Shown piece by piece: positions 57,299 through 64,000 of a stretch of DNA of 64,000 nt (its first letter is position 1; every line of letters starts with the position of its first letter). The notes under the pieces are model-generated. The model worked only from the letters and a program-made list of their open reading frames with translations, had not been told where the DNA came from and did no database searches. The translations under genes and the position numbers were made by a program. The DNA lies in contig NZ_MJGI01000025.1 of assembly GCF_001864835.1 (NCBI RefSeq), positions 198,389-262,388 on the forward strand. Reading direction: 5' to 3'. This DNA is from Curtobacterium sp. MCBA15_001. Lineage in GTDB: Bacteria > Actinomycetota > Actinomycetes > Actinomycetales > Microbacteriaceae.

Positions 57299-58270
57299 AT
57301 GCAGTACTACGAGGACGCCGCAGACGTCGCACAGGGGTTCGGGCCGAGCGCGGTCACCATCGGCAAGTTCGACGGGGTGCACGTCGGGCACCGCGCCGTG
57401 ATCGCCCACCTCGAACAGGCCGCGGCGCGTCAGGGGCTCGTCTCCACCGTCGTCACCTTCGACCGGCACCCCCTGACGGTCATCGACCCCGCCAAGGTCC
57501 CGCCGGCGCTGACCAGCATCGCCCAACGGCGGGAACTGCTGGCGGACATCGGGGTCGACGCGACGCTGCTGTTGCGCTTCGATGCCGAGCTGCAGTCCTG
57601 GTCGCCCGAGGAATTCGTGCGCCGCATCCTGGTCGACACCCTGCACGCGCAGCTCGTGTTCGTCGGCAGCGACTTCCGCTTCGGTGCGAAGGGCGTCGGC
57701 GACGTCGCGCTGCTCCGCGTGCTCGGCGCGCAGCACGGGTTCGCGGTCGAGCTCATCGACGACGTCGACCTGGTCGACGACGTCCGCCCCGACGGCGAGC
57801 GACGGGTCTCGTCCACCTGGATCCGTGAACTGCTCGGGGACGGACGTGTCGCCGAGGCCGCGCGGCTGCTCGGACGCGAGCACGCCGTCCGCAGCACGGT
57901 GGTGCACGGCAACCAGCGCGGTCGCGCCATGGGGTACCCGACCGCGAACCTCGACCCGTCGTGCGAGGGGTTCGTGCCCGCTGACGGTGTCTACGCCGCG
58001 CGCGTCCTGCACCACGGGACGACCTACCCGGCGGCGGTCTCGGTCGGCAACAACCCGACGTTCGAGGGGGTGCCGGCGAAGCAGATCGAGGCACACCTGC
58101 TCGACGTGGACCTCGACCTGTACGACGACACGATCTCGGTCCTGTTCGTGGCCTACGTCCGTGGCATGGTGAAGTTCTCGTCGATGGACGAACTCGCGAG
58201 CCAGATGCGACAGGACGACCTCGACATCCGCCTGCTGCTGGGGATGCCCACGCAGGTCCAGCCGAACTGA
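57299..58270 (+). CDS. ribF: Bifunctional riboflavin kinase / FAD synthetase
   Basis: RibF phosphorylates riboflavin to FMN and adenylates it to FAD. The 323 residues show the nucleotidyltransferase motif TIGKFDGVHVGH, SSTWIRELL, and the kinase domain with GRAMGYPTANL and SVGNNPTF. ATG 57299 gives a standard length. An upstream in-frame GTG at 57287 overlaps the previous stop and is possible. Confidence 0.97.
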   Translation: MQYYEDAADVAQGFGPSAVTIGKFDGVHVGHRAVIAHLEQAAARQGLVSTVVTFDRHPLTVIDPAKVPPALTSIAQRRELLADIGVDATLLLRFDAELQSWSPEEFVRRILVDTLHAQLVFVGSDFRFGAKGVGDVALLRVLGAQHGFAVELIDDVDLVDDVRPDGERRVSSTWIRELLGDGRVAEAARLLGREHAVRSTVVHGNQRGRAMGYPTANLDPSCEGFVPADGVYAARVLHHGTTYPAAVSVGNNPTFEGVPAKQIEAHLLDVDLDLYDDTISVLFVAYVRGMVKFSSMDELASQMRQDDLDIRLLLGMPTQVQPN

Positions 58271-58271
58271 C

Positions 58272-58317
58272 CACGACGAAGCCCCCGCGTCCTGCCGGAT
58301 GCGGGGGCTTCGTCGTG
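58272..58317. terminator. 17-bp bidirectional terminator
   Basis: Arms 58272-58288 and 58301-58317 are perfectly complementary (cacgacgaagcccccgc) with a 12-nt loop, placed between the convergent ribF and DUF349 genes. One arm carries aagcccccgc and the other gcgggggctt, the classic shape of an intrinsic terminator for either direction. Confidence 0.85.
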
Positions 58318-58334
58318 CCGTCTGTGCCGGTGGG

Positions 58335-58395
58335 GTCAGCTGCCCGAGGTGTCAGCTGCTCGGATGTCAGCTACTCGGATGTCAGCTACCCAGGG
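58335..58395 (-). repeat. 15-bp tandem repeats carrying stop codons
   Basis: Units beginning gtcagct recur at 58335, 58351, 58366 and 58381 (spacing 16, 15, 15). On the minus strand each holds the stop codon TGA, and the last unit includes the real stop of the DUF349 gene. Three TGA codons (58384, 58369 and 58354, reading leftward) are in frame. Confidence 0.9.
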
Positions 58396-59614
58396 CGTCG
58401 AGCCAGATCTTGCGGGCGTCCAGAGCTTCCTGTGCGTCCTTGATCTTGCGCGAGTCGCCCGAGGCCTTGGCGGACTCGAGTTCCGACTCGAGCTTGCCGA
58501 TCGCGTCCTCGAGCTGGCTCGCGAGACCGGTGGTGCGGGCCTTGCGTTCCGGGTTCGACTCACGCCAGTGCGCGTCCTCGAGCCCACGGACGTGGTCCTC
58601 CACGGCGCGGAGGCGGTCCTCGATGCGGCGGACGTCGGCCCGGGGGACCCGGCCGACCTCGTCCCAGCGGCGCTGGATGTCGGTCAGGGTCTTGCGAGCG
58701 GCGACGCGGTCGCGCTGCTGCAGGAGCGGTTCGGCCTCGGTCAGGAGCGCCTGCTTGACCTCGAGGTTGGCGGTGTACTCCTCGTCCTCGGCTGCGCTCT
58801 CGGCGTGGCGCTGTTCGAAGAGCACGTCGCCGGCGGCCTTGAAGCGGGCCCACAGCGCGTCGTCGTGGCGCTTGCCGGCACGTCCGGCACGCTTCCAGTC
58901 GTCGAGGAGCTGGCGGTAGGTGGGGATGGCGTCGGAGCCACGGGGTGCGAGCGCTTCGGCCTGCTGCACGAGCTCCTGCTTGCGCGTCCGGGCGTCACGG
59001 TGCTGCGCGTCGAGTTCGGAGTAGAACGCACGACGGTGCTGGTCGACGGTCGAGCGCGCCGACCGGAAGCGTTTCCAGAGCTCGTTGGCGTCGTTCTTGG
59101 GGATCCGTGGACCGTCGTGTTGGTGCTGCTGCCACCGGGCGAAGACGTCGTCCAGCTGCGCGGTGATCTGCTTCCACTGCGCACGTGCCGGGTCCACCGC
59201 GGCCAGGGCCTCGGCTTCCTCGACCAGGCCGGTGCGGAAGGCCAGGGCTTCGGCCAGGGCCTGCTTGGCCTGCTCTTCCTGCTCCTTGGTGAGCGAGCCG
59301 AGCTGCTCGGACAGGGCGCCGACGCGGTCTTCGAGGGACTTGATGTCACCGACCACGCGGGCTTCGGCGACCAAGGCGCTCAGGTGCTCGACCGTGCGGG
59401 CGACGTCGTTCGCGGAGGCGCCGCGCTGGACACGCTGCTCGGCGATCTTCACCTGGCCTTCGAGGTCGGCGTACTTCCGCGCGAAGTAGGCGAGCGCTTC
59501 TTCAGCGGTGGCGTCCGGGTACTCGCCCACGACACGTTCGGTGTCCTGGTACCGGACGTACACGGTGCCGGCATCGTCGACCCGCCCCCAGGTCGTTGCT
59601 TCGTCAGATCCCAC
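58382..59614 (-). CDS. DUF349 protein
   Basis: The 410 residues are almost entirely helical and highly charged, with DUF349 repeats of about 70 residues recognisable by W..ARW or LW.RF patterns ([37 protein letters not shown]). Proteins of this family are described as cytosolic coiled-coil proteins and include a stationary-phase factor in E. coli (YjgF-independent RmuC-like names vary); I do not assign a precise role. No membrane helix. GTG 59614 is the start. The stop lies in a tandem repeat. Confidence 0.85.
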   Translation of the reverse strand: MGSDEATTWGRVDDAGTVYVRYQDTERVVGEYPDATAEEALAYFARKYADLEGQVKIAEQRVQRGASANDVARTVEHLSALVAEARVVGDIKSLEDRVGALSEQLGSLTKEQEEQAKQALAEALAFRTGLVEEAEALAAVDPARAQWKQITAQLDDVFARWQQHQHDGPRIPKNDANELWKRFRSARSTVDQHRRAFYSELDAQHRDARTRKQELVQQAEALAPRGSDAIPTYRQLLDDWKRAGRAGKRHDDALWARFKAAGDVLFEQRHAESAAEDEEYTANLEVKQALLTEAEPLLQQRDRVAARKTLTDIQRRWDEVGRVPRADVRRIEDRLRAVEDHVRGLEDAHWRESNPERKARTTGLASQLEDAIGKLESELESAKASGDSRKIKDAQEALDARKIWLDALGS

Positions 59615-59726
59615 AGGTCTCGCCTCGATCGTGGTCGTGCATCACCGACGTCACCGTCGGTACGGTCAGGAGGCCACCCTATTGCACGGGCGGGCTGCGC
59701 GGCCCGCGGGTCGACGAGACTGTGGA

Positions 59727-60551
59727 CTACTGCTCGCGCTCGATCGTCGCGCCGGTGATCGTGGTGGCGACCTTCGGGGTCCCCGTGCCGTCGTCGCCCG
59801 CGTCCGCGATGCCCTTCGACGTGATCTCGCGCTGCAGGTCGTCGAGCCCGCTGGTGACCTTGCCGACGACCGTGTAGCCGCCCGTCGAGCCGTCGAGCGT
59901 CGTGTCGCCGTAGACGATGAAGAACTGCGTGGACTGCGACGAGGTCGACGAGCTCCGGGCGATGGCGATCGTGCCCTTGGGGTAGACGTCGTTGCTCGGC
60001 GTGTTCTCGATCGGTCCGTACTGGAAGCCCGCGTCGCCCGTGCCGTCGCCGTTCGCGGAACCGCACTGCAGGAACTTGAAGTCAGCACTGTCAGCGAGCC
60101 GGTGGCACTTCGTGCCCTCGTAGAACTGCTTGCGGATCAGGTCGATCTCGACGCTGGCCGCCTGCGGTGCCGCCTTGCCGTCGAGCTCGATGCCCAGGCG
60201 GACGTCCTTGTTCAGCGTGAGGGAGCCGGTCCAGGTGCTGTCGGCCGCGATGGTCTTGCTCGGCACGTCTCCGGTGTTCGCGGCCGTGGCACTCGCCGAC
60301 GGCGTGGGGGCACCCGTGGCGCTGGCGCTGGCACTGGCGCTCGCGCTGGCGTCCGGCGCCGGCCTCGACCCGGCGAAGGCGAGCTGCGAGCCGGTGGCGA
60401 GCGCGGCGACGACGACCAGGGCGCCGATGCCGAGCAGGTCGTCGCGACGACGACGGCGTCGCTGCCGGTCGTGCAGGCCCTGGCGGGCTTCGTACAGTCG
60501 GAGCCGCTCGCGGGCCTCGCGGTTCTCGCGCGCCTGGTTCTTCGGTGCCAC
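59727..60551 (-). CDS. Cyclophilin-type peptidyl-prolyl isomerase
   Basis: This 274-residue exported or membrane-anchored cyclophilin has an Arg-rich cytoplasmic start, one membrane helix (about 38-58; [19 protein letters not shown]), an Ala/Ser linker, then the isomerase domain. The domain shows [29 protein letters not shown] (split), [23 protein letters not shown] and [15 protein letters not shown]. The active-site Arg of FHR is His-Arg here (CHRL), which fits cyclophilins of this exported group. GTG 60551 gives the N-terminus APKNQAREN. Confidence 0.9.
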   Translation of the reverse strand: MAPKNQARENREARERLRLYEARQGLHDRQRRRRRRDDLLGIGALVVVAALATGSQLAFAGSRPAPDASASASASASATGAPTPSASATAANTGDVPSKTIAADSTWTGSLTLNKDVRLGIELDGKAAPQAASVEIDLIRKQFYEGTKCHRLADSADFKFLQCGSANGDGTGDAGFQYGPIENTPSNDVYPKGTIAIARSSSTSSQSTQFFIVYGDTTLDGSTGGYTVVGKVTSGLDDLQREITSKGIADAGDDGTGTPKVATTITGATIEREQ

Positions 60552-60586
60552 GGTGCTGGTCTGCCCTCTCGTCGCAGTGTGCGACG

Positions 60587-60592
60587 AGCGTA
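60587..60592 (-). promoter_or_regulatory. -10 box for cyclophilin gene
   Basis: On the minus strand TACGCT lies 35 nt before GTG 60551. The leader contains a 7-bp hairpin (cgtcgca/tgcgacg) and gagaggg as a ribosome-binding site. Confidence 0.4.
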
Positions 60593-60664
60593 TCGGACCG
60601 GGTCCGCGTGGCCGGTGTGCCGCCGCCGCGCTCCCGGCGCACGGCCGGTGTCGGAGTCGGCACC

Positions 60665-60670
60665 TACGAT
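60665..60670 (+). promoter_or_regulatory. Leaderless-type -10 box, rarA
   Basis: TACGAT lies 7 nt before ATG 60678; no ribosome-binding site is visible. Confidence 0.5.
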
Positions 60671-60677
60671 TGACGGC

Positions 60678-62096
60678 ATGGCATCGGACCGCTCGGGGAT
60701 GAACGCGCCCACGACCGGCGGGCGTGCGGGGCTCGCTCAGGGTTCCGTACCCCTCGCCGTCCGGATGCGCCCGACCAGCCTCGACGAGGTCGCGGGCCAG
60801 CAGCACCTGCTCGGTCGCGGATCGCCCCTCGTGCAGCTCGCCACCGGGACGCGGGAGAACCCCGGCGGGGTGTCCGTCATCCTGTGGGGTCCTCCCGGCA
60901 CCGGCAAGACGACCCTGGCGCAGGCGATCGCCCGCCAGTCCGGGCGCGAGTTCGTCGAGCTGTCCGCGGTCACCGCCGGGGTGAAGGACGTGCGCGAGGT
61001 GATGGAGAAGGCCCTCACACACCGCGACCTGTACGGCGCCACGACCGTGCTGTTCCTCGACGAGATCCACCGCTTCAGCAAGGCCCAGCAAGACGCGCTG
61101 TTGCCCGGTGTCGAGAACGGCTGGGTGATCCTCATCGCGGCCACGACCGAGAACCCCTCGTTCTCCGTCATCTCCCCGCTGCTGTCCCGTTCGCTGCTGC
61201 TCACGCTCAAGCCGCTCACCGACACCGACCTCGGCATGCTCGTCGACCGCGCGGTCGAGGACCCGCGCGGGCTGGGCGGCTCGGTCGTCCTGGGGGACGA
61301 GGCCCGCGCCGCCATCGTGCGCCTGGCCTCCGGTGACGCCCGTCGGGCCCTCACCGCGCTCGAGGCCGCGGCCGCGTCCGCAGGAGCCCTGCAGCACGAC
61401 GCGCGGGACGACGACGATGAGCACGACGCCGTCGACGACCCGCAGGACGCCGGCCGCGTCCCGGTGATCGACGCGGAGACCGTCGCGGCGGCCGTCGACC
61501 GCGCGCTGCTCCGGTACGACCGCCAGGGTGACGAGCACTACGACGTGATCAGCGCGTTCGTCAAGTCGGTCCGGGGGAGTGACGTCGACGCTGCGCTCCA
61601 CTACCTGGCGCGGATGATCGAAGCCGGCGAGGACGCGCGCTTCATCGCGCGGCGCATCATCATCTCCGCGTCCGAGGACATCGGCATGGCCGACCCGCAG
61701 GCCCTGCCCATCGCCGTCGCCGCAGCCCAGGCCGTCCAGCTCATCGGGATGCCCGAGGGGCGCATCCCGTTGGCCGAGGCCGTCGTCTACCTGGCCACCG
61801 CGCCGAAGTCGAACGCCGCCTACACCGGCGTGAACCAGGCGATGGCGGACGTCAAGGCCGGGCGGATGGGCGTCGTGCCGAACCACCTGCGGGACGCCCA
61901 CTACGCCGGAGCCAAGCGGCTCGGGCACGGCAAGGGCTACGTCTACTCGCACGACGCCGACCACGGGGTGGCGAAGCAGCAGTACCTGCCGGACGCCCTG
62001 CAGGGGACCGAGTACTACACGCCGACGGCGAACGGCTACGAGCGCGAGGTCGGCCCGCGGCTGGAGCGCCTCCGGAAGATCACCCGCGGCGAGTGA
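60678..62096 (+). CDS. rarA: Replication-associated recombination protein RarA (MgsA)
   Basis: RarA is a tetrameric AAA+ ATPase acting at stalled replication forks. The 472 residues show [18 protein letters not shown], Walker [10 protein letters not shown] (Lys77), Walker [10 protein letters not shown] (Asp128), sensor [10 protein letters not shown], and the C-terminal MgsA_C domain ([29 protein letters not shown]). An acidic insert ([15 protein letters not shown], about 243-257) separates the two. It is upstream of rpsD and alaS, as in many actinobacteria. Confidence 0.95.
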   Translation: MASDRSGMNAPTTGGRAGLAQGSVPLAVRMRPTSLDEVAGQQHLLGRGSPLVQLATGTRENPGGVSVILWGPPGTGKTTLAQAIARQSGREFVELSAVTAGVKDVREVMEKALTHRDLYGATTVLFLDEIHRFSKAQQDALLPGVENGWVILIAATTENPSFSVISPLLSRSLLLTLKPLTDTDLGMLVDRAVEDPRGLGGSVVLGDEARAAIVRLASGDARRALTALEAAAASAGALQHDARDDDDEHDAVDDPQDAGRVPVIDAETVAAAVDRALLRYDRQGDEHYDVISAFVKSVRGSDVDAALHYLARMIEAGEDARFIARRIIISASEDIGMADPQALPIAVAAAQAVQLIGMPEGRIPLAEAVVYLATAPKSNAAYTGVNQAMADVKAGRMGVVPNHLRDAHYAGAKRLGHGKGYVYSHDADHGVAKQQYLPDALQGTEYYTPTANGYEREVGPRLERLRKITRGE

Positions 62097-62128
62097 CCAC
62101 GGTGCTCGGCATCCGGCCCGGACCCTGC

Positions 62129-62346
62129 TAGAGTTGACGGGCCTACGTCCTGGTTCCCGCGTGCGGCTGCGTTCGGGGACAGAGTGTTGCGCAGTGCAGC
62201 ATGCACTGGCAGCACGGGGACAGAGGTTCGGACTGTAGCCGTCCGATCCCACAGGCTCATCCCTCTGGATCCCGTCGCGGGGTCCGTCGGTCCGTGCGCG
62301 TGCCGAGACCCGCGATCCGTTCAGTCATCAATGAGAAAAGGACCCT
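62129..62346 (+). promoter_or_regulatory. rpsD promoter and structured leader
   Basis: An extended -10 (TGCTAGAGT, hexamer 62129-62134) would give a leader of about 200 nt. The leader has a strong hairpin at 62186-62213 (cagtgca/tgcactg plus an outer 5-bp stem with one bulge), and two copies of cggggacagag around 62174 and 62215. gagaaaagg at about 62332 precedes the GTG start. S4 represses its own or its operon's translation in other bacteria, so this leader is a candidate S4-binding site. Confidence 0.5.
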
Positions 62347-62976
62347 GTGTCTACCAAGTCACGTACCCGCAGCAAGACCCGTCTGTCCCGTGCGCTCGGC
62401 ATCCCGCTGACGCCGAAGGCAGCTCGGTACCTCGAGAAGCGCCCCTACGGGCCCGGTGAGCACGGCCGCACCCGCCGTCGTGCGGACAGCGACTACGCCG
62501 TCCGCCTCCGTGAGAAGCAGCGTCTGCGCGCCCAGTACGGCATCCGCGAGAAGCAGCTCCGCATCGTCTTCGAAGAGGCCCGCAAGACGAACGGCCTGAC
62601 CGGTGAGAACCTGGTCGAGCTGCTCGAGCAGCGCCTCGACGCCCTCGTGCTCCGTGCCGGCTTCGCCCGCACGACCTCGCAGGCGCGCCAGCTGATCGTG
62701 CACCGCCACATCCTGGTCGACGGCAAGCTCGTCGACCGCCCCTCCTTCCGCGTCAAGGAGGGCCAGCTGATCCACGTCAAGCAGCGCTCCGAGTCGCTCG
62801 AGCCCTTCCAGGTCGCCGCCGCCGGTGGTCACCAGGAAGTCCTCCCGAAGGTGCCGGGCTACCTCGAGGTCGAGATCGACAAGCTCCAGGCCCGCCTGGT
62901 CCGTCGTCCGAAGCGTGCCGAGGTCCCCGTGACCTGTGAAGTGCAGCTCGTCGTCGAGTACTACGCAGCTCGCTGA
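62347..62976 (+). CDS. rpsD: 30S ribosomal protein S4
   Basis: S4 is a primary 16S rRNA-binding protein of the small subunit. The 209 residues show the conserved N-terminal RYLEKRPYGPGEHG, KQRLRAQYGI and the S4 domain (LDALVLRAGFARTTSQARQL, split; VHRHILVDGKLVDRPSF). The N-terminal zinc cysteines of some S4 proteins are missing, so this is the zinc-free form. It stands alone here, outside the main ribosomal protein operons, as usual in actinobacteria. Confidence 0.98.
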   Translation: MSTKSRTRSKTRLSRALGIPLTPKAARYLEKRPYGPGEHGRTRRRADSDYAVRLREKQRLRAQYGIREKQLRIVFEEARKTNGLTGENLVELLEQRLDALVLRAGFARTTSQARQLIVHRHILVDGKLVDRPSFRVKEGQLIHVKQRSESLEPFQVAAAGGHQEVLPKVPGYLEVEIDKLQARLVRRPKRAEVPVTCEVQLVVEYYAAR

Positions 62977-63042
62977 TCAGCTCCAGCTGATCCACAGCGC
63001 ACCCTGAACGGCGGGTCGTCCACAACGGGCGGCCCGCCGTTC
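62975..63042 (+). terminator. Two hairpins after rpsD
   Basis: The first hairpin (62975-62982 with 62985-62992, gatcagct/agctgatc) overlaps the rpsD stop codon. The second (63006-63015 with 63033-63042, gaacggcggg/cccgccgttc, 17-nt loop) follows. Together they probably end the rpsD transcript. Two tccaca motifs lie between and inside them. Confidence 0.6.
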
Positions 63043-63062
63043 GGCGTCTGCGGACCGACGGC

Positions 63063-63068
63063 TAAGCT
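63063..63068 (+). promoter_or_regulatory. -10 box upstream of small membrane gene and alaS
   Basis: TAAGCT lies 40 nt before GTG 63109. ggaggga gives a good ribosome-binding site. alaS probably shares this promoter. Confidence 0.4.
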
Positions 63069-63108
63069 GGTCGGACGCGCGCCCGGGCGTGCGTTGGAGG
63101 GAGCCACC

Positions 63109-63291
63109 GTGAAGCAGCTGTTCTTCGTCGCCGTCGGCGTCGTCATCGGGTTCCTCGTCGCCCACCGGGTCAGCAGGACCCCGGGCGGTGCGACGTTCCT
63201 CGCCGAGGTGGACGCCCGGTCCAGGGCGTTCCGGGGTGCTGTGGCCGACGGGTACCGCTCCCGCGAAGCCGAGCTCCGCACCGACGTCTGA
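63109..63291 (+). CDS. Small membrane-anchored protein before alaS
   Basis: The 60-residue protein has one N-terminal membrane helix (LFFVAVGVVIGFLVAHRV) and a short charged tail. Proteins of this size and shape precede alaS in many actinobacteria, between the recombination/ribosomal genes and the synthetase. No function is known to me. GTG 63109 is chosen because it is preceded at ideal distance by ggaggga. TTG 63094 would only add the ribosome-binding site as codons. alaS starts 39 bp downstream. Confidence 0.75.
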   Translation: MKQLFFVAVGVVIGFLVAHRVSRTPGGATFLAEVDARSRAFRGAVADGYRSREAELRTDV

Positions 63292-63330
63292 CACGTCCTC
63301 CAGTCCGCCCTCTCGTCACCAGGAAGCACC

Positions 63331-64000
63331 ATGCAGACCGCAGAGATCCGCCGCCGTTGGCTCCAGTACTTCGGCGACCGAGGCCACACCGTCGTCCCGT
63401 CCGCCTCGCTCGTCTCGGACGACCCGTCGCTGCTGTTCACGGTCGCCGGCATGGTGCCCTTCATCCCGTACCTGACGGGCCTCATCCCCGCGCCGTACCC
63501 CCGTGCGACGAGCGTGCAGAAGGTCATCCGCACGAACGACATCGAAGAAGTCGGCAAGACCCCGCGGCACGGCACGTTCTTCCAGATGAACGGCAACTTC
63601 TCGTTCGGCGACTACTTCAAGGAGCAGGCGATCCAGTACGCCTGGGAGTTCCTGACGTCGCCCGAGTCCGACGGCGGCCTCGGGTTCTCGCCGGACGACC
63701 TGTGGGTCACCGTGTACGAGGACGACGACGAGGCGATCGCCTTCTGGAAGCAGCACTCCTCGCTGCCGGACGAGCGCATCCAGCGCCTCGGCAAGGACAC
63801 CAACTACTGGTCGACCGGCCAGCCCGGCCCGGCGGGCCCCTGCTCCGAGATCTTCTTCGACCGTGGTCCCGCCTACGGCATCGACGGCGGTCCGGCGACC
63901 GACGACGACCGCTACGTCGAGATCTGGAACCTCGTGTTCATGCAGTACCAGATCCAGAACGTGCGGTCGAAGGTCGACTTCGACATCACTGGCGAGCTGC
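63331..64000 (+). CDS. alaS: Alanyl-tRNA synthetase (5' part)
   Basis: AlaS charges tRNA-Ala. Only the first 223 codons fall in the window; the rest is beyond the right edge. Visible are the conserved N-terminus with [28 protein letters not shown] (split), [36 protein letters not shown] (split), and class II motif 2/3 elements [18 protein letters not shown] and [13 protein letters not shown] 63331 has aggaagc upstream. Confidence 0.97.
   Translation, partial: MQTAEIRRRWLQYFGDRGHTVVPSASLVSDDPSLLFTVAGMVPFIPYLTGLIPAPYPRATSVQKVIRTNDIEEVGKTPRHGTFFQMNGNFSFGDYFKEQAIQYAWEFLTSPESDGGLGFSPDDLWVTVYEDDDEAIAFWKQHSSLPDERIQRLGKDTNYWSTGQPGPAGPCSEIFFDRGPAYGIDGGPATDDDRYVEIWNLVFMQYQIQNVRSKVDFDITGEL

Noticed and set aside
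60552-62252. Long minus-strand extension upstream of the cyclophilin gene
   Set aside because: It runs antisense through rarA. The exported cyclophilin has a complete N-terminus, membrane helix and ribosome-binding site at GTG 60551.

Overview
The window is a high-GC (about 70% by eye) stretch of an actinobacterial chromosome. GTG starts, 4-nt GTGA overlaps, TAnnnT promoters placed 6-8 nt before start codons, and the gene orders lysA-hom-thrC-thrB-rho-prfA-prmC, sua5-wecA-atpBEFHAGDC and nusA-ylxR-infB-rbfA-truB-ribF point to the Actinomycetota. Details such as a short AtpC, proS directly before nusA and rarA-rpsD-alaS fit Microbacteriaceae, probably Curtobacterium or a close relative. That placement is my inference from gene order and composition, not a database result. 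I see no tRNA, rRNA, CRISPR array, IS element or prophage.

Layout. 1-267: GC-rich repeats and a perfect hairpin. 268-5970: a DUF2993-type membrane-anchored protein, then the lysine/threonine genes lysA, hom, thrC, thrB. 6158-10455: rho with a Gln/Asn-rich insert, prfA, prmC. 10484-13591: an inverted HAD hydrolase gene, then sua5, a WecA/TagO-type glycosyltransferase and an AtpI-like gene. 13723-20661: the complete F1Fo ATP synthase operon, followed by yaaA and an unknown gene.

22134-38715 is the most interesting region. It encodes an FHA protein, a PP2C phosphatase, a transmembrane Ser/Thr kinase, a 1930-residue Ig/cadherin-like plus fibronectin III surface protein, a MoxR ATPase, a DUF58 protein, a TgpA-type membrane transglutaminase, a double zinc-ribbon FHA protein and a 242-residue protein with a degenerate nucleotide-binding region. 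The core order (kinase, FN3, AAA ATPase, DUF58, transglutaminase) matches the PFNA cluster known from bifidobacteria. Two features look new to me. Short Thr motifs of the DDTV.R type recur in both FHA proteins and in the kinase linker, suggesting a closed kinase-FHA-phosphatase switch. All three catalytic residues of the transglutaminase fold also appear to be replaced, suggesting a pseudo-enzyme.

38739-47117: asparaginase (minus strand), OsmC, an FKBP lipoprotein, then dxr-rseP and ispG (isoprenoid synthesis and site-2 proteolysis), with an NCS1 permease/isochorismatase pair between them. 47210-58270: proS, nusA, ylxR, infB, rbfA, inverted mutY, an unknown gene, truB, two small membrane proteins and ribF. 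58382-64000: a DUF349 protein and a cyclophilin on the minus strand, then rarA, rpsD with a structured leader, a small membrane protein and the start of alaS.

The short intergenic gaps carry clear structure: leaderless-type promoters, strong hairpins, duplicated gene ends, and several genes whose best start is CTG rather than ATG, GTG or TTG.
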